Source of the DNA: Anaerolineales bacterium UBA5069
GTDB taxonomy: Bacteria > Chloroflexota > Anaerolineae > Caldilineales > Caldilineaceae
Reading direction: 5' to 3'
DNA: 16,992 nt
Assembly (NCBI GenBank): GCA_002415895.1
Contig: DIAV01000051.1
Coordinates: 28,788 to 45,779, forward strand
The notes under the pieces: generated by a model
Database searches by the model: none
Seen by the model: only the letters and a program-made list of their open reading frames with translations
What the model was told of the DNA's origin: nothing
Translations under genes and position numbers: made by a program
In this document: positions 6,697-14,849 of the stretch, piece by piece
Numbering within the stretch: position 1 is the first letter of the stretch
Layout: each line of letters starts with the position of its first letter

Positions 6697-9193
6697 TTTT
6701 CTTTTTCCTCCCAGGCTTCGGCTCCGCTTCTTCCTCACTCTCATCACCCTTTTTGCGCGCTTCCGCCAGCGCCTGCAGGCGGTCGGTCACCATGCGGTTG
6801 AAGCTCTTTCTGGGGTACGCGCCCACCTTGTTTGGTTCGCCTGCAACCATGCCGGTCAGCACCTCAATGCCTTCATTGATGGTCGAGACGGCATAAATGG
6901 CGAACTTCCCGGCGCGCACGGCATCAATCACGTCATGGCGCACCATCAGGTGCTGCACGTTGGCGGCTGGAATCATGACGCCCTGCGTGCCCGTCAGCCC
7001 GCGCGCCGCACACAAATCATAGAAGCCCTCAATCTTCTCGTTGAGGCCGCCCACGGCCTGCACCTCGCCCAATTGATTCACCGAGCCGGTGACGCCAATA
7101 TCCTGGCGCAAAGGCACGCGCGCAACCGCCGAGAGCAGCGCGTAGAGTTCTGACGTCGCCGCACTGTCCCCCTCGACACCGCCATAGTTCTGCTCAAAGA
7201 CAAGGCTCGCCGCCAGCGAAAATGGTTCTTCAGGCAGATAGTGGGCGCGCAGGTAACTCGTGAGGATCAGCACGCCCTTGCTGTGAATGGGGCCGCCCAT
7301 GTCCACCTCGCGCTCAATGTCCACGATTTCGCCCGATCCCTGGCGCACAGTGGCCGTCACGCGCGTAGGGTGACCAAACTCGAACCTGCCCATTTGCATG
7401 ACCGAGAGCGCGTTAATCTGCCCAATGCGTGCGCCCTCGGTCTTGATCAACATCGAGCCGCGCAGAACATCTTCACGTAGCCGTACTTCCATACGGTTCA
7501 ACCGAAAGTGGCGCGCATCCAACGCATCCTGCACATGGGCAGCTTCCACAACCTCACAGCGCGCATGCGTCGCCCAATAATCAGCCTCCTGCATCAGCCC
7601 CTTGAGTTCGCTGATGCGGGCAGAAAGGCGCTGCGCGTCCTCGGCCCAGCGTGCGCTTTGCTCAATGAGCCGGGCAACAGCATCACGCGTAAAGGGGCGC
7701 AGGCCGTCGGCGCGCGCCATTGTGGCAACCAGGCGTGCAACCAGCGCTTCGCTTTCCGGCGTGCGCTCAAGCTCGTCGTCGAAATCGGCGCTCACCTTGA
7801 AGAGTTCGCTGAAGTCGGGGTCATGTTCGGCGAGCGCGTAGTAGACAGCTGCGTCGCCCAGCAAAATGACCTTGACATTGAGCGGCACCGGCTCGGGCTC
7901 CAGCGAAATGGTGGCAGTAAGGCTGAGCATCTCTGCGGGCGATTCAATTCGCACCTCGCGAAATTGCAGCGCGCGCTTGAGCCCCTCCCAACTGGCGGGC
8001 GATGTGATCACCTTCTGCGCGTCCAGGATCAGATAGCCGCCATTGGCGCGGTGCAGACAGCCCGCCTTGATGAGCATAAAGTCGGTGCTGAGGGTGCCCA
8101 TTTGCGCAAGGTGTTCAATGCGCCCTGTGAGGTTGAGGTAGGTGGGGTTGCTCTCGTAGACCACGGGCGCGCCGGTTGCCGCTGCCCCATCGAGCGCGAC
8201 ACCATCCGCGGTGGCGCCGGAATCGACCAGCACATTCACCTGATAGCGGCGCGGCGATGCGCGCCCCGACAGAAACGCCTGCATGGGTGACGCCCCGCCA
8301 TCACCCTCCTCACGCGCCTGTTCACCGCCGCCCATCAGGTCCAGCATGTGCTCTACCACGTCTGTCTGCAGGCTCTCCAGCCAGACAATGACATTCGGTT
8401 GATTCGCGTATCGTTCGAGCAGATCATCAAGGACAAGGTTGAGTGTGCGCGATACGATCTCCTCATGCAGTTCGCGCGCCCGCTGGCGAAATTCGCGTTC
8501 CATCGCCGGCACTTTGAACATGACGCGCCGCAATTCCTCCTGCAGCGGTTCTACCAGGGCACGGTACCGTTCCTGCTCCTCATCGGGGAGTTTTGCAAAT
8601 TCCTCGTCGGGCAGGACGGCGTCATCCTTGATTGCAGCAAAGGTGAAGCCATCGTCTGCGTGCAGCAGTGCCAGCCCCTGCGCGCGTGCCTGCTCCTGCA
8701 CCGCTTTGAGCGTGGCCTCCTGGCGCGCGCCAAATTCGGCGCCCAACCGCTGGCGGCGCATTTGCACTTCTTCACCCTCCAGTGCTGCCGAAAGGCTTGT
8801 GCGCAATTCTTCGGTAAAGCGCAACATGTCTGTGCGCAACTGCCTGCCCATACCCGGCGGCAACTCCAGCACATGCGGCTTGGAGGGCGCAGCAAAGTTG
8901 TTTACATAGCACCAGTCGCTGGGCGCAGGTTCCTGCGCAGCCTGCTGTTCCACATGCCGGCGCACCAGCGTCAGCTTGCCTGTGCCGGCCGGGCCAAAGG
9001 CAAAGATGTTGTAGCCGGGATGGCGCATGCGCACACCCAGATCGACCGCCTGACGCGCCCGCGCCTGACCGATAAAGTCCTGCAGATCGGCCAGATCAGC
9101 AGTGGTGGCAAAGTTCAGGCTTGCGGGCGTGCATGGGGTGCGCAATGCGTCGGGGGGCAACGGTGCAATGGGGGACACGAAGGGTCCTTTCAT
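6683..9193 (-). CDS. LonB-like ATP-dependent protease (AAA_32 / Lon_C)
   Basis: A cytoplasmic AAA+ serine protease of 836 residues. Residues 67-73 are the Walker A loop (GPAGTGK). A long charged helical insertion follows at ~120-290, then a Walker B-like strand in the segment containing HRANGGYLILDA. The C-terminal Lon protease domain has the catalytic dyad S677 (GDSAA) and K720 (GGLNEKIEG). The 43-residue spacing equals that of E. coli Lon (S679/K722). The substrate-binding N-domain of classical LonA is absent, as expected of the COG1067 type. The tail is highly charged (DESEEEAEPKPGRKKK) and ends in the AT-rich repeat. The ATG at 9193 has no obvious Shine-Dalgarno, but a TATAAT box lies about 70 bp upstream. 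It follows the phosphoesterase gene after 134 bp, so it may be separately transcribed. Role: degradation of damaged or regulatory proteins. The family is certain, the targets unknown. Confidence 0.95.
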   Translation of the reverse strand: MKGPFVSPIAPLPPDALRTPCTPASLNFATTADLADLQDFIGQARARQAVDLGVRMRHPGYNIFAFGPAGTGKLTLVRRHVEQQAAQEPAPSDWCYVNNFAAPSKPHVLELPPGMGRQLRTDMLRFTEELRTSLSAALEGEEVQMRRQRLGAEFGARQEATLKAVQEQARAQGLALLHADDGFTFAAIKDDAVLPDEEFAKLPDEEQERYRALVEPLQEELRRVMFKVPAMEREFRQRARELHEEIVSRTLNLVLDDLLERYANQPNVIVWLESLQTDVVEHMLDLMGGGEQAREEGDGGASPMQAFLSGRASPRRYQVNVLVDSGATADGVALDGAAATGAPVVYESNPTYLNLTGRIEHLAQMGTLSTDFMLIKAGCLHRANGGYLILDAQKVITSPASWEGLKRALQFREVRIESPAEMLSLTATISLEPEPVPLNVKVILLGDAAVYYALAEHDPDFSELFKVSADFDDELERTPESEALVARLVATMARADGLRPFTRDAVARLIEQSARWAEDAQRLSARISELKGLMQEADYWATHARCEVVEAAHVQDALDARHFRLNRMEVRLREDVLRGSMLIKTEGARIGQINALSVMQMGRFEFGHPTRVTATVRQGSGEIVDIEREVDMGGPIHSKGVLILTSYLRAHYLPEEPFSLAASLVFEQNYGGVEGDSAATSELYALLSAVARVPLRQDIGVTGSVNQLGEVQAVGGLNEKIEGFYDLCAARGLTGTQGVMIPAANVQHLMVRHDVIDAVRAGKFAIYAVSTINEGIEVLTGMVAGEPNKVGAYPRKSFNRMVTDRLQALAEARKKGDESEEEAEPKPGRKKKIIEN

Positions 9194-9262
9194 ATGGCAC
9201 GATGGGAGAAGAAAAGCGCTTCATTGCGCTGGGAATCGCTCAGTTTCGCGGCGCATCTTCAG

Positions 9263-9268
9263 ATTATA
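9263..9268 (-). promoter_or_regulatory. Candidate -10 box of the Lon-like gene
   Basis: Reading the - strand, a perfect TATAAT lies 70 bp before the ATG of the protease gene, preceded by GCATGACG. There is no TGn extension. The best -35 match (TCGAAA, 4 of 6) needs a long 19-bp spacer. Transcription would start near 9256, giving a ~60-nt leader. Confidence 0.4.
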
Positions 9269-9280
9269 CGTCATGCCCAG

Positions 9281-9308
9281 GCGAGGCTTTCGATTGTGGA
9301 GGCCTCGC
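9281..9308 (-). terminator. Possible hairpin between the phosphoesterase and Lon genes
   Basis: GCGAGGC (9281-9287) and GCCTCGC (9302-9308) can form a 7-bp stem with a 14-nt loop, just after the phosphoesterase stop on the - strand. There is no U-tract, so a factor-independent terminator is weakly supported. The position fits an attenuating end of the upstream three-gene operon. Confidence 0.25.
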
Positions 9309-9329
9309 TTCAACCGCGTACGCGCCTTC

Positions 9330-10295
9330 TCACCACGTGGCCGACCACTGCCGCAGCGACTCGGGCGCACGCCATGCTTGCGCGCCGTCGCACAGGCTGC
9401 GCGCAACCAGATCGGTGCGCGGCAATTGGCGCAACGTGACTTGCATGCCCGTTGGCAGCAAATCCAGTTGCAGCCAGCCCACAGGATACTCAATTACCGC
9501 TGGTGTGAGCACAGAGAGGGGCACGCGGCCTTTGTTGAACAGCGCACGGGGCAGAGGGGCGCGTTCATAGCGGTGTGCATGGCCTTGAAAGAGCGCGCAC
9601 AGGGATTGGTTCCGGGCAAACAACTGCGTCAGCGCCTCGGCGTTGCGCACGCCATAGAAGGGCTTCCAAGGGCGCTGCGTTGCACGCCAGGGATGGATCA
9701 ACTGGTGCACAAAGGCAACCACCGGCCGCGCACCTGCACCGGCCAGCGCTGCGGCCACGCGCCCCAATTCGGCGTCGTTCACCCAGCCATAGACTGGATC
9801 GCCTGGCTGCGCGGCGCGCAATTGCGCCTTATCGTGCCCCTGCGCGTTGATCAGCAGCAGACGCAGGCCGTCAATATCCACTGTCGCACCCTTGCCCGTC
9901 TCCATCCCCCACAGCGATGTAAAGAGCGACCAGTCACCGCCACCCGGGCGCATGTCATGGTTGCCGGGCAAGGCATAGACGGGCATGGGCAGCGTGGCGA
10001 AGTCATTGCGCAGGCGTATGAGCAGCGGTTCAAGCGCGGCCTCGGGCATGCCAAAGTAACCGCCGCCGCAGGTCATGTCACCAAGATGAATGACAAGCTG
10101 CGCACCCGATGCAGCAAGTTCTTCCAGCAGCAGCGCGTGCAATGTCTCGCACTCATCAAGCAGCATGGCGGCATAGTCGTCACCCTGGGGTGGCGGCGCA
10201 ACCGCGCTGGGCCACATATGCGTGTCGGAGACTAATGCCACGCGCGTGGCTTTTATCATGCCCCCGGTCGTGGCTGTGGTCATGGAATTCGTCAC
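9330..10295 (-). CDS. Calcineurin-like metallophosphoesterase
   Basis: A 321-residue dinuclear-metal phosphoesterase. All metal-site motifs are present and in order: D24-x-H26 (SDTH), GDM with D73, GNHD (111-114), H197 (FVHQ) and GHAH (238-241). It lacks a signal peptide, so it is probably cytoplasmic. The motif set fits CpdA/Icc-type or other soluble phosphodiesterases; the substrate is not evident. The start is GTG at 10295, overlapping the stop of the solute-binding gene as GTGA, with GAGGGG about 6 nt upstream as ribosome-binding site. Internal ATGs at residues 5 and 13 are alternatives. It is the third and last gene of the - strand operon. Confidence 0.9.
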   Translation of the reverse strand: MTNSMTTATTGGMIKATRVALVSDTHMWPSAVAPPPQGDDYAAMLLDECETLHALLLEELAASGAQLVIHLGDMTCGGGYFGMPEAALEPLLIRLRNDFATLPMPVYALPGNHDMRPGGGDWSLFTSLWGMETGKGATVDIDGLRLLLINAQGHDKAQLRAAQPGDPVYGWVNDAELGRVAAALAGAGARPVVAFVHQLIHPWRATQRPWKPFYGVRNAEALTQLFARNQSLCALFQGHAHRYERAPLPRALFNKGRVPLSVLTPAVIEYPVGWLQLDLLPTGMQVTLRQLPRTDLVARSLCDGAQAWRAPESLRQWSATW

Positions 10296-11128
10296 GGCAA
10301 CCCCTCTTCTGCCGCAGGCGTGGCGGCGCTTCCAAACCAGCGATCGGCGAGTGCGGCAAGTGTTCCGTCATCTGAGAGAGCAATCAATGCTTCATTTACG
10401 GCTGCGGCAAGCTGCGGCGCCTTGCGTGGGGTCAAAATGACATAGGGATTGCTCTCGAGCACGGGTCCCACGGCAACCAGTGGCGCGCCTGCGCCTTGCG
10501 CCAGGCGTAGACTCACCTGATCAATGAGCAGCGCATCCACGTCACCGCTGGCTGCGGCAGTGAGTGCGTCCTGCGGCGTGTCATACAGCACCGGCTCAAG
10601 CGCAATCTCGTCGCTGCGCTGAAGGCGGCGGGCAATCATGTCGCCTGCGCTGCCCCACTCCACCGCCACGCGCCGGCCGGCAAGCCCCGCTGTGTCGCGA
10701 ATGGGCGAATCGGCGCGCACGACAAGCCGAATTCCAGCCTCAAAATAGGGTTGCGAGTAGGTTACATCGCGCGTTTGGCGCTCGTCATACGGCATGGCGC
10801 TAATCACGGCGTCAACGCGTGTGGCCTTGACAGCATCCAGCAGGCTGTCAAAGCTAATCGGCACAATCTCAACGCGCATACCCCAACGCGCCGCCAGCGC
10901 CTGCGCCAGATCAACGTCAAAGCCCGCAGGGGCGCCGGCATCATCCAGTTGGTCAAAGGGTGGGAAGCTGGGGTCAATGCCCACGCGCAATTTGGCGTCA
11001 TCCACCATGCGCGCCCAGGTTGGGTCACCTCCTGTGAGCCATGCAGGCGGGCCGCCCAGCAGCAGCCCGCCCACAACCATCCCCAGCAGGAGCAGGACCG
11101 CAAGCCCCCACATCCGCCGCCGCATCAC
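10292..11128 (-). CDS. Family 3 solute-binding protein, membrane-anchored
   Basis: A 278-residue periplasmic-type binding protein. A hydrophobic segment (7-26) is followed by the SBP_bac_3 fold: VGIDPSFPPFD (49-59), a GFDVDLAQALA segment (69-79) and DVTYSQPYFEAG (121-132). Proteins of this fold carry polar amino acids or similar small ligands to ABC importers. No lipobox cysteine follows the hydrophobic segment, so it is either anchored by an uncleaved helix or secreted. An ungapped comparison with the family's usual PERxxxVxFS motif puts Gln118 at the place of the ligand-carboxylate Arg. No permease or ATPase gene lies nearby, so it may be an orphan or a sensor. The start is GTG 11128 (GTGA overlap with the upstream stop) or ATG 11125; GGAG lies 7-10 nt ahead. 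Confidence 0.88.
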   Translation of the reverse strand: MMRRRMWGLAVLLLLGMVVGGLLLGGPPAWLTGGDPTWARMVDDAKLRVGIDPSFPPFDQLDDAGAPAGFDVDLAQALAARWGMRVEIVPISFDSLLDAVKATRVDAVISAMPYDERQTRDVTYSQPYFEAGIRLVVRADSPIRDTAGLAGRRVAVEWGSAGDMIARRLQRSDEIALEPVLYDTPQDALTAAASGDVDALLIDQVSLRLAQGAGAPLVAVGPVLESNPYVILTPRKAPQLAAAVNEALIALSDDGTLAALADRWFGSAATPAAEEGLP

Positions 11129-12291
11129 GGCTGATCTCCTGCGCTGTTTGCGCCAGCCGCGGGCAGAAGCTCACCTGCCGTGTAGCCTTGCATTTCGCTG
11201 TAAATGGGCCTGGGCTCAAAGTCCGTGCGCACGAAAGTATAGTAATCCTGATAGGATTTCTGGTCCCACGGAAAGCGAAACACCCAGAGGCAGAGTGCAT
11301 CCAGCCAGGGCCATTCTGCGTCGGCAATCTGGTAGGCGCGCAGCGTGTAGGCAATGCGCTGCGCAGGGTGGACAGCGCGCGTCCAGCGCGGGTGATCATT
11401 CCAGCCCCCCTCCGTAATCATGGCCTGCTTCGCGCTGTCGCCATTCTCCACCATAATGGCGCGCATGAGTTCGGCGCGGCGAAAGTTGATTGCGCCTGCA
11501 TCAGCAGGTTCGTCCGGATCGCCGTGCCAGCCGTAAGCGTGAATCGCCAGCATGTCGAAGTAGGGCGCCGCGCCCGCCGCATACATCGCGCGCAGAAAGT
11601 CAAGGTCGTTCATGGCCTCGGCGCTGCCGGGCGGCGCATTGGTCGGCGCGAGCGCCCCTGCCAGCACCTGCACGTTGGGATTTGCCGCCTTGATCATGGG
11701 ATAGATCACGCGCAGCATTTCTGTGTACTTTACGGGGTCGGGCGGCTGAAAGCCCCACTCCAGCGCCAGATTCGGCTCGTTCCAGATGATGACGTGATCG
11801 ATTGTATCGGCGTAGCGGGCCACAAAGGCCGCGGCGTAGAGACCGAAATCGGCAAAATGTTCCGCGTCCAAATAGAGGGGGGTTGTCTCTGCGGGGCGCG
11901 CCCACTCGGGCACAAAGCCCAGCCGCGCCACCACCTGCACGCCCTGGCGCGCCGCGTGCGCCACCACCAGATCACTGTGCGCCCATTCGAAGCGCCCGCG
12001 CGCCCCCTCCACATAGGCCCACGGGAAGTACTCCACCGCCCAGGGAGAACCCATCTCGCGCACCATTTCCCATGTGCGCTTGATCTTCCACGGCTCCACC
12101 TCGTCAGTCAAGCGCGTATGAATGCCTACCTTGGGGTTGATTGTCTGCACGCTATGCTGCGGCCCCAGGGCTACAGCATTCCAGTTGCGCCAGAGCATGG
12201 CTGCAAGCACAAGCAGACCCAACAGCGCTAACGCGCCTGCCGCAAGCAACAACCGCTTGCGTTGGAAAGGGGATGACAACCAGAAAGCCAT
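11125..12291 (-). CDS. Membrane-anchored clan GH-A glycoside hydrolase (GH39-like)
   Basis: 388 residues with an N-terminal signal anchor (helix ~13-33 after RKR), so the catalytic domain should be outside the membrane. The (beta/alpha)8 barrel shows IIWNEPNL with the acid/base E172 in the clan-A NEP motif, and MITEGGWND with the likely nucleophile E294. IHAYGWHGD (250-258) lies between them, as in GH39 and GH5-like enzymes. Its substrate is unknown; xylosides or other surface glycans are possible. I chose ATG 12291, which places the helix at the N-terminus; an upstream in-frame TTG at 12330 would add 13 residues without a better ribosome-binding site. It is the first gene of the operon, about 97 nt after the - strand promoter. 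Its stop overlaps the start of the solute-binding gene (GTGA). Confidence 0.82.
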   Translation of the reverse strand: MAFWLSSPFQRKRLLLAAGALALLGLLVLAAMLWRNWNAVALGPQHSVQTINPKVGIHTRLTDEVEPWKIKRTWEMVREMGSPWAVEYFPWAYVEGARGRFEWAHSDLVVAHAARQGVQVVARLGFVPEWARPAETTPLYLDAEHFADFGLYAAAFVARYADTIDHVIIWNEPNLALEWGFQPPDPVKYTEMLRVIYPMIKAANPNVQVLAGALAPTNAPPGSAEAMNDLDFLRAMYAAGAAPYFDMLAIHAYGWHGDPDEPADAGAINFRRAELMRAIMVENGDSAKQAMITEGGWNDHPRWTRAVHPAQRIAYTLRAYQIADAEWPWLDALCLWVFRFPWDQKSYQDYYTFVRTDFEPRPIYSEMQGYTAGELLPAAGANSAGDQP

Positions 12292-12390
12292 AAGTGTCGG
12301 AGGCGAAAATGGTGAACACGATCCGCGCAAGCAAAGGGCGAAGAAGTACAGGCGGCAGTACGCGGAATCACAGGCTGCGCCCTCTTTCCC

Positions 12391-12399
12391 ATTCTACCA
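12391..12399 (-). promoter_or_regulatory. Extended -10 promoter of the - strand operon
   Basis: On the - strand the sequence reads TGGTAGAATGGG (12399 down to 12388). This is an extended -10 identical over 12 bases to the one at 99-110 on the + strand. No good -35 is visible. It is oriented toward the glycoside hydrolase gene with a leader of about 90 nt. Confidence 0.5.
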
Positions 12400-12406
12400 G
12401 CCCTCG

Positions 12407-12424
12407 GAATCTTCGAGAAGGTTC
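12407..12424. promoter_or_regulatory. 18-bp dyad between the divergent promoters (possible operator)
   Basis: GAATCTTCGAGAAGGTTC is an inverted repeat with 7 of 8 arm positions matching around a central GA. It also reads as two consecutive GAAnnTTC palindromes separated by 2 nt. It covers the -35 zone of both flanking promoters, where a regulator could control both operons. No regulator gene is in the window and the cognate family is not recognised. Confidence 0.4.
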
Positions 12425-12431
12425 GCCGCAA

Positions 12432-12440
12432 TGGTATAAT
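12432..12440 (+). promoter_or_regulatory. Extended -10 promoter of the M50 protease operon
   Basis: TGGTATAAT is a perfect extended -10. A weak -35 (TCGAGA, 4 of 6) lies 16 bp upstream at 12413-12418. It shares GCAATGGTA-n-AAT with the promoter at 94-107. Transcription would start near 12447, giving about 60 nt to the preferred start at 12508. Confidence 0.65.
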
Positions 12441-12472
12441 CTTCGTCTCTATGCGCACGCTGCGCTATGATC

Positions 12473-12490
12473 CAGGCCACAGGTGGCCTG
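12473..12490 (+). other. Leader palindrome just before the M50 ribosome-binding site
   Basis: CAGGCCAC and GTGGCCTG are perfect 8-nt inverted arms separated by AG. In mRNA they would form a short strong hairpin ending 6 nt before the AGGAG of the protease gene. It could be an operator or could affect translation; nothing else supports either. Confidence 0.4.
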
Positions 12491-12496
12491 CGCTGC

Positions 12497-12501
12497 AGGA
12501 G
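12497..12501 (+). promoter_or_regulatory. Shine-Dalgarno that sets the M50 start at 12508
   Basis: AGGAG lies 6 nt before ATG 12508 and 3 nt before ATG 12505. The longer frame beginning at ATG 12451 has no ribosome-binding site and begins only ~4 nt after the expected transcription start, so 12508 is preferred. Confidence 0.6.
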
Positions 12502-12507
12502 CACATG

Positions 12508-13215
<708 letters not shown>

Positions 13216-13239
13216 GACACAACAGGGCCACGGGCGCAG

Positions 13240-13800
13240 GTGACAGCAACGGACGCAGCGAAGCGGGTTCGCTATCGGGTGACGCAATTTGTGCGCGGCG
13301 CAACGGCGCGCGTAGATGCAGCAGAACTTGTGCACGCACGCGCACTGCTGACGGCGAACGCGTACCGCCTCTTTGTCGCCATGCCTGTAGACGCGCAGCG
13401 CCACAGCCTCAATGTGCTGCACGCGCTGGAACAACAGGGCGCAGCGCACGGCGATTTGGCGGCAGCAGCCCTCTTGCACGACGTGGGCAAGCTGGCCGCC
13501 GACGCATCCGGTGCACCCATCCGCCTGTGGTTGCGCGGCCCCTTTGTGCTGGCCGAAGCGCTTGCGCCGGCACTGTTGCGCCGCTTTGCCCTGCGCGACC
13601 CGCAACGCAAATACCGCTTTGCTGCGTGGGTCTACCGTGAACATCCGACCATTGGCGCGTTTTGGGCGTACGATGCCGGTTGCTCGCAACGCACATGCCT
13701 CCTGATTGCGCTGCACCAAAGCGCGCTGCCTGCGCATGCACCTGAAAACGAATTTACAAGCCAACTGCGTGCGCTACAGGCCGCCGATGGAAGTGCGTAG
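13240..13800 (+). CDS. HD-domain protein (putative phosphohydrolase)
   Basis: A soluble 186-residue protein. H55 (RHSLNV), the H80-D81 doublet (LLHDVGK, 78-84) and a later REHPTIGAFWAYDAG segment with a terminal LHQ match the HD superfamily, which hydrolyses phosphate esters or nucleotides with a metal. The spacing fits a short single-domain HD protein. No partner domain is present, so the substrate cannot be named. The start is GTG 13240, 24 nt after the M50 stop, with only a weak G-rich ribosome-binding site. Translation is probably linked to the upstream gene. Confidence 0.78.
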   Translation: MTATDAAKRVRYRVTQFVRGATARVDAAELVHARALLTANAYRLFVAMPVDAQRHSLNVLHALEQQGAAHGDLAAAALLHDVGKLAADASGAPIRLWLRGPFVLAEALAPALLRRFALRDPQRKYRFAAWVYREHPTIGAFWAYDAGCSQRTCLLIALHQSALPAHAPENEFTSQLRALQAADGSA

Positions 13801-13856
13801 GCAAAGTTGCACCTCACCGTCTGACTCATACTCGTTTTTGAGAGGTACCCACTCCC

Positions 13857-14840
13857 ATGGCAAAACCATTTATCACCATCATTGGTCTGGGCGCAACCGG
13901 CAGCGCCGTCGGGCTGGCCTTGCGCAAGGCGCCGGGCGAGTTTGAGGTCGTTGGCCACGACAAGAGCCAGGCCGCGGAGACCGAAGCGCGCAAGCTCAAT
14001 GCCGTGCAGCGCACCGAGTGGAACCTGCATCGCGCCGTCGAAGGCAGCAGCATGGTCATTCTGGCGCTGCCCCTGCCCGCAGTGGAGGAGACGCTGGCGC
14101 ACATTGCCGACGACCTTGCCCCGCAGGCGCTTGTACTCATACTCAACGGTCTCCTGCAGCCCGTGGTGGAGAGCGCTGCACGCACGCTGCCCAATCATGC
14201 GCGTGTTGTAGCGGCGCACCTTATCACAGCCATCAACGCACCGGCTACGCCCACGCCGGACTCGTTCGTCAGAGCAGATTGCTGTATCGCCGCAGCCGCC
14301 AGCGCCGACCCCGTCGCACTCGAACTTGCCGGTGATTTTGCCGAGCGCCTGGGCGCAACCGCTCACTTTATGGACCCTGTGGAGCATGATGGTGTTGCGG
14401 CCATGGTGGAGCAAATGCCCCAGCTTGCCGGCGCCGCGCTGCTCGCCATCAGCACAGCGGCGCCCGGCTGGCGCGAGGCGCGCCGCGTAGCCGGTGCGCG
14501 CTTTGCGGGGGCCACCGACATCGGCGGCAGCGCCGCGCAGGTGGGGCGCGGCTTGCTGGCCAACCGCGACAACGTGCGCAGGCAGCTTCAGGCAATGCAG
14601 ACCGAACTCGCGCGCTGGCAGCAGCTTCTGGAGGCAGACGCGCCCACCGACGGCAGCGCGCACCCCCTTGAGGTGGCGCTGGGCGAATTGCTCGACGCGC
14701 GCTCTGTGTGGGAGCAGCAAGCCGCCGCCGGCGATTGGGACAAGGAACCCTCGCCCATGAGCAGAAGCGAGAGCAACGGCATGTTGCGTCAGCTCTTTTT
14801 GGGCAACCTGGGCCGTCGCAAGCCACCGACCGGCAATTAG
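13857..14840 (+). CDS. Prephenate-dehydrogenase-like NAD(P)-binding protein
   Basis: 327 residues. The N-terminal Rossmann fold starts with IIGLGATGSAVG (8-19), then ILALPLPAVEETL (68-80). The helical C-terminal half resembles the TyrA/prephenate dehydrogenase family: DPVEHDGVAAM (173-183), ARFAGATDIGGS (214-225) and an LLANRDNVRRQL helix. Key motifs are altered. The HPxAG signature is replaced by AHLITA (H121 may still align with the catalytic His), and the usual SHxPH reads EQMPQ (185-189). True prephenate oxidation is therefore doubtful; it may be a related dehydrogenase with another substrate. No aromatic pathway genes are near; instead two glycosyltransferase genes follow at 9 nt and 1 nt. 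The start ATG is preceded by GAGAGG at a rather long distance (11 nt). Confidence 0.72.
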   Translation: MAKPFITIIGLGATGSAVGLALRKAPGEFEVVGHDKSQAAETEARKLNAVQRTEWNLHRAVEGSSMVILALPLPAVEETLAHIADDLAPQALVLILNGLLQPVVESAARTLPNHARVVAAHLITAINAPATPTPDSFVRADCCIAAAASADPVALELAGDFAERLGATAHFMDPVEHDGVAAMVEQMPQLAGAALLAISTAAPGWREARRVAGARFAGATDIGGSAAQVGRGLLANRDNVRRQLQAMQTELARWQQLLEADAPTDGSAHPLEVALGELLDARSVWEQQAAAGDWDKEPSPMSRSESNGMLRQLFLGNLGRRKPPTGN

Positions 14841-14849
14841 GACAACGTC

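Noticed and set aside
8348..10235. Two + strand open frames (8348-9439 and 9102-10235)
   Set aside because: Both run antisense to the Lon-like and phosphoesterase genes, whose catalytic motifs are complete.
11041..12231. 396-codon + strand open frame
   Set aside because: Antisense to the glycoside hydrolase, whose NEP and TE motifs are intact.
12407..12424. Resemblance to the eukaryotic heat-shock element (nGAAn inverted units)
   Set aside because: The match is in a bacterial setting where heat-shock control uses other sites, so the likeness is probably coincidental. Only the dyad itself is kept.
12451..12507. Longer N-terminus for the M50 protease starting at 12451
   Set aside because: It has no ribosome-binding site and starts almost at the expected transcription start, while AGGAG sits at proper distance before 12508.
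13807..13832. TTGCAC ... CATACT as a promoter before the TyrA-like gene
   Set aside because: The spacer is only 14 bp and both boxes are poor, so read-through from the upstream promoter is as likely.
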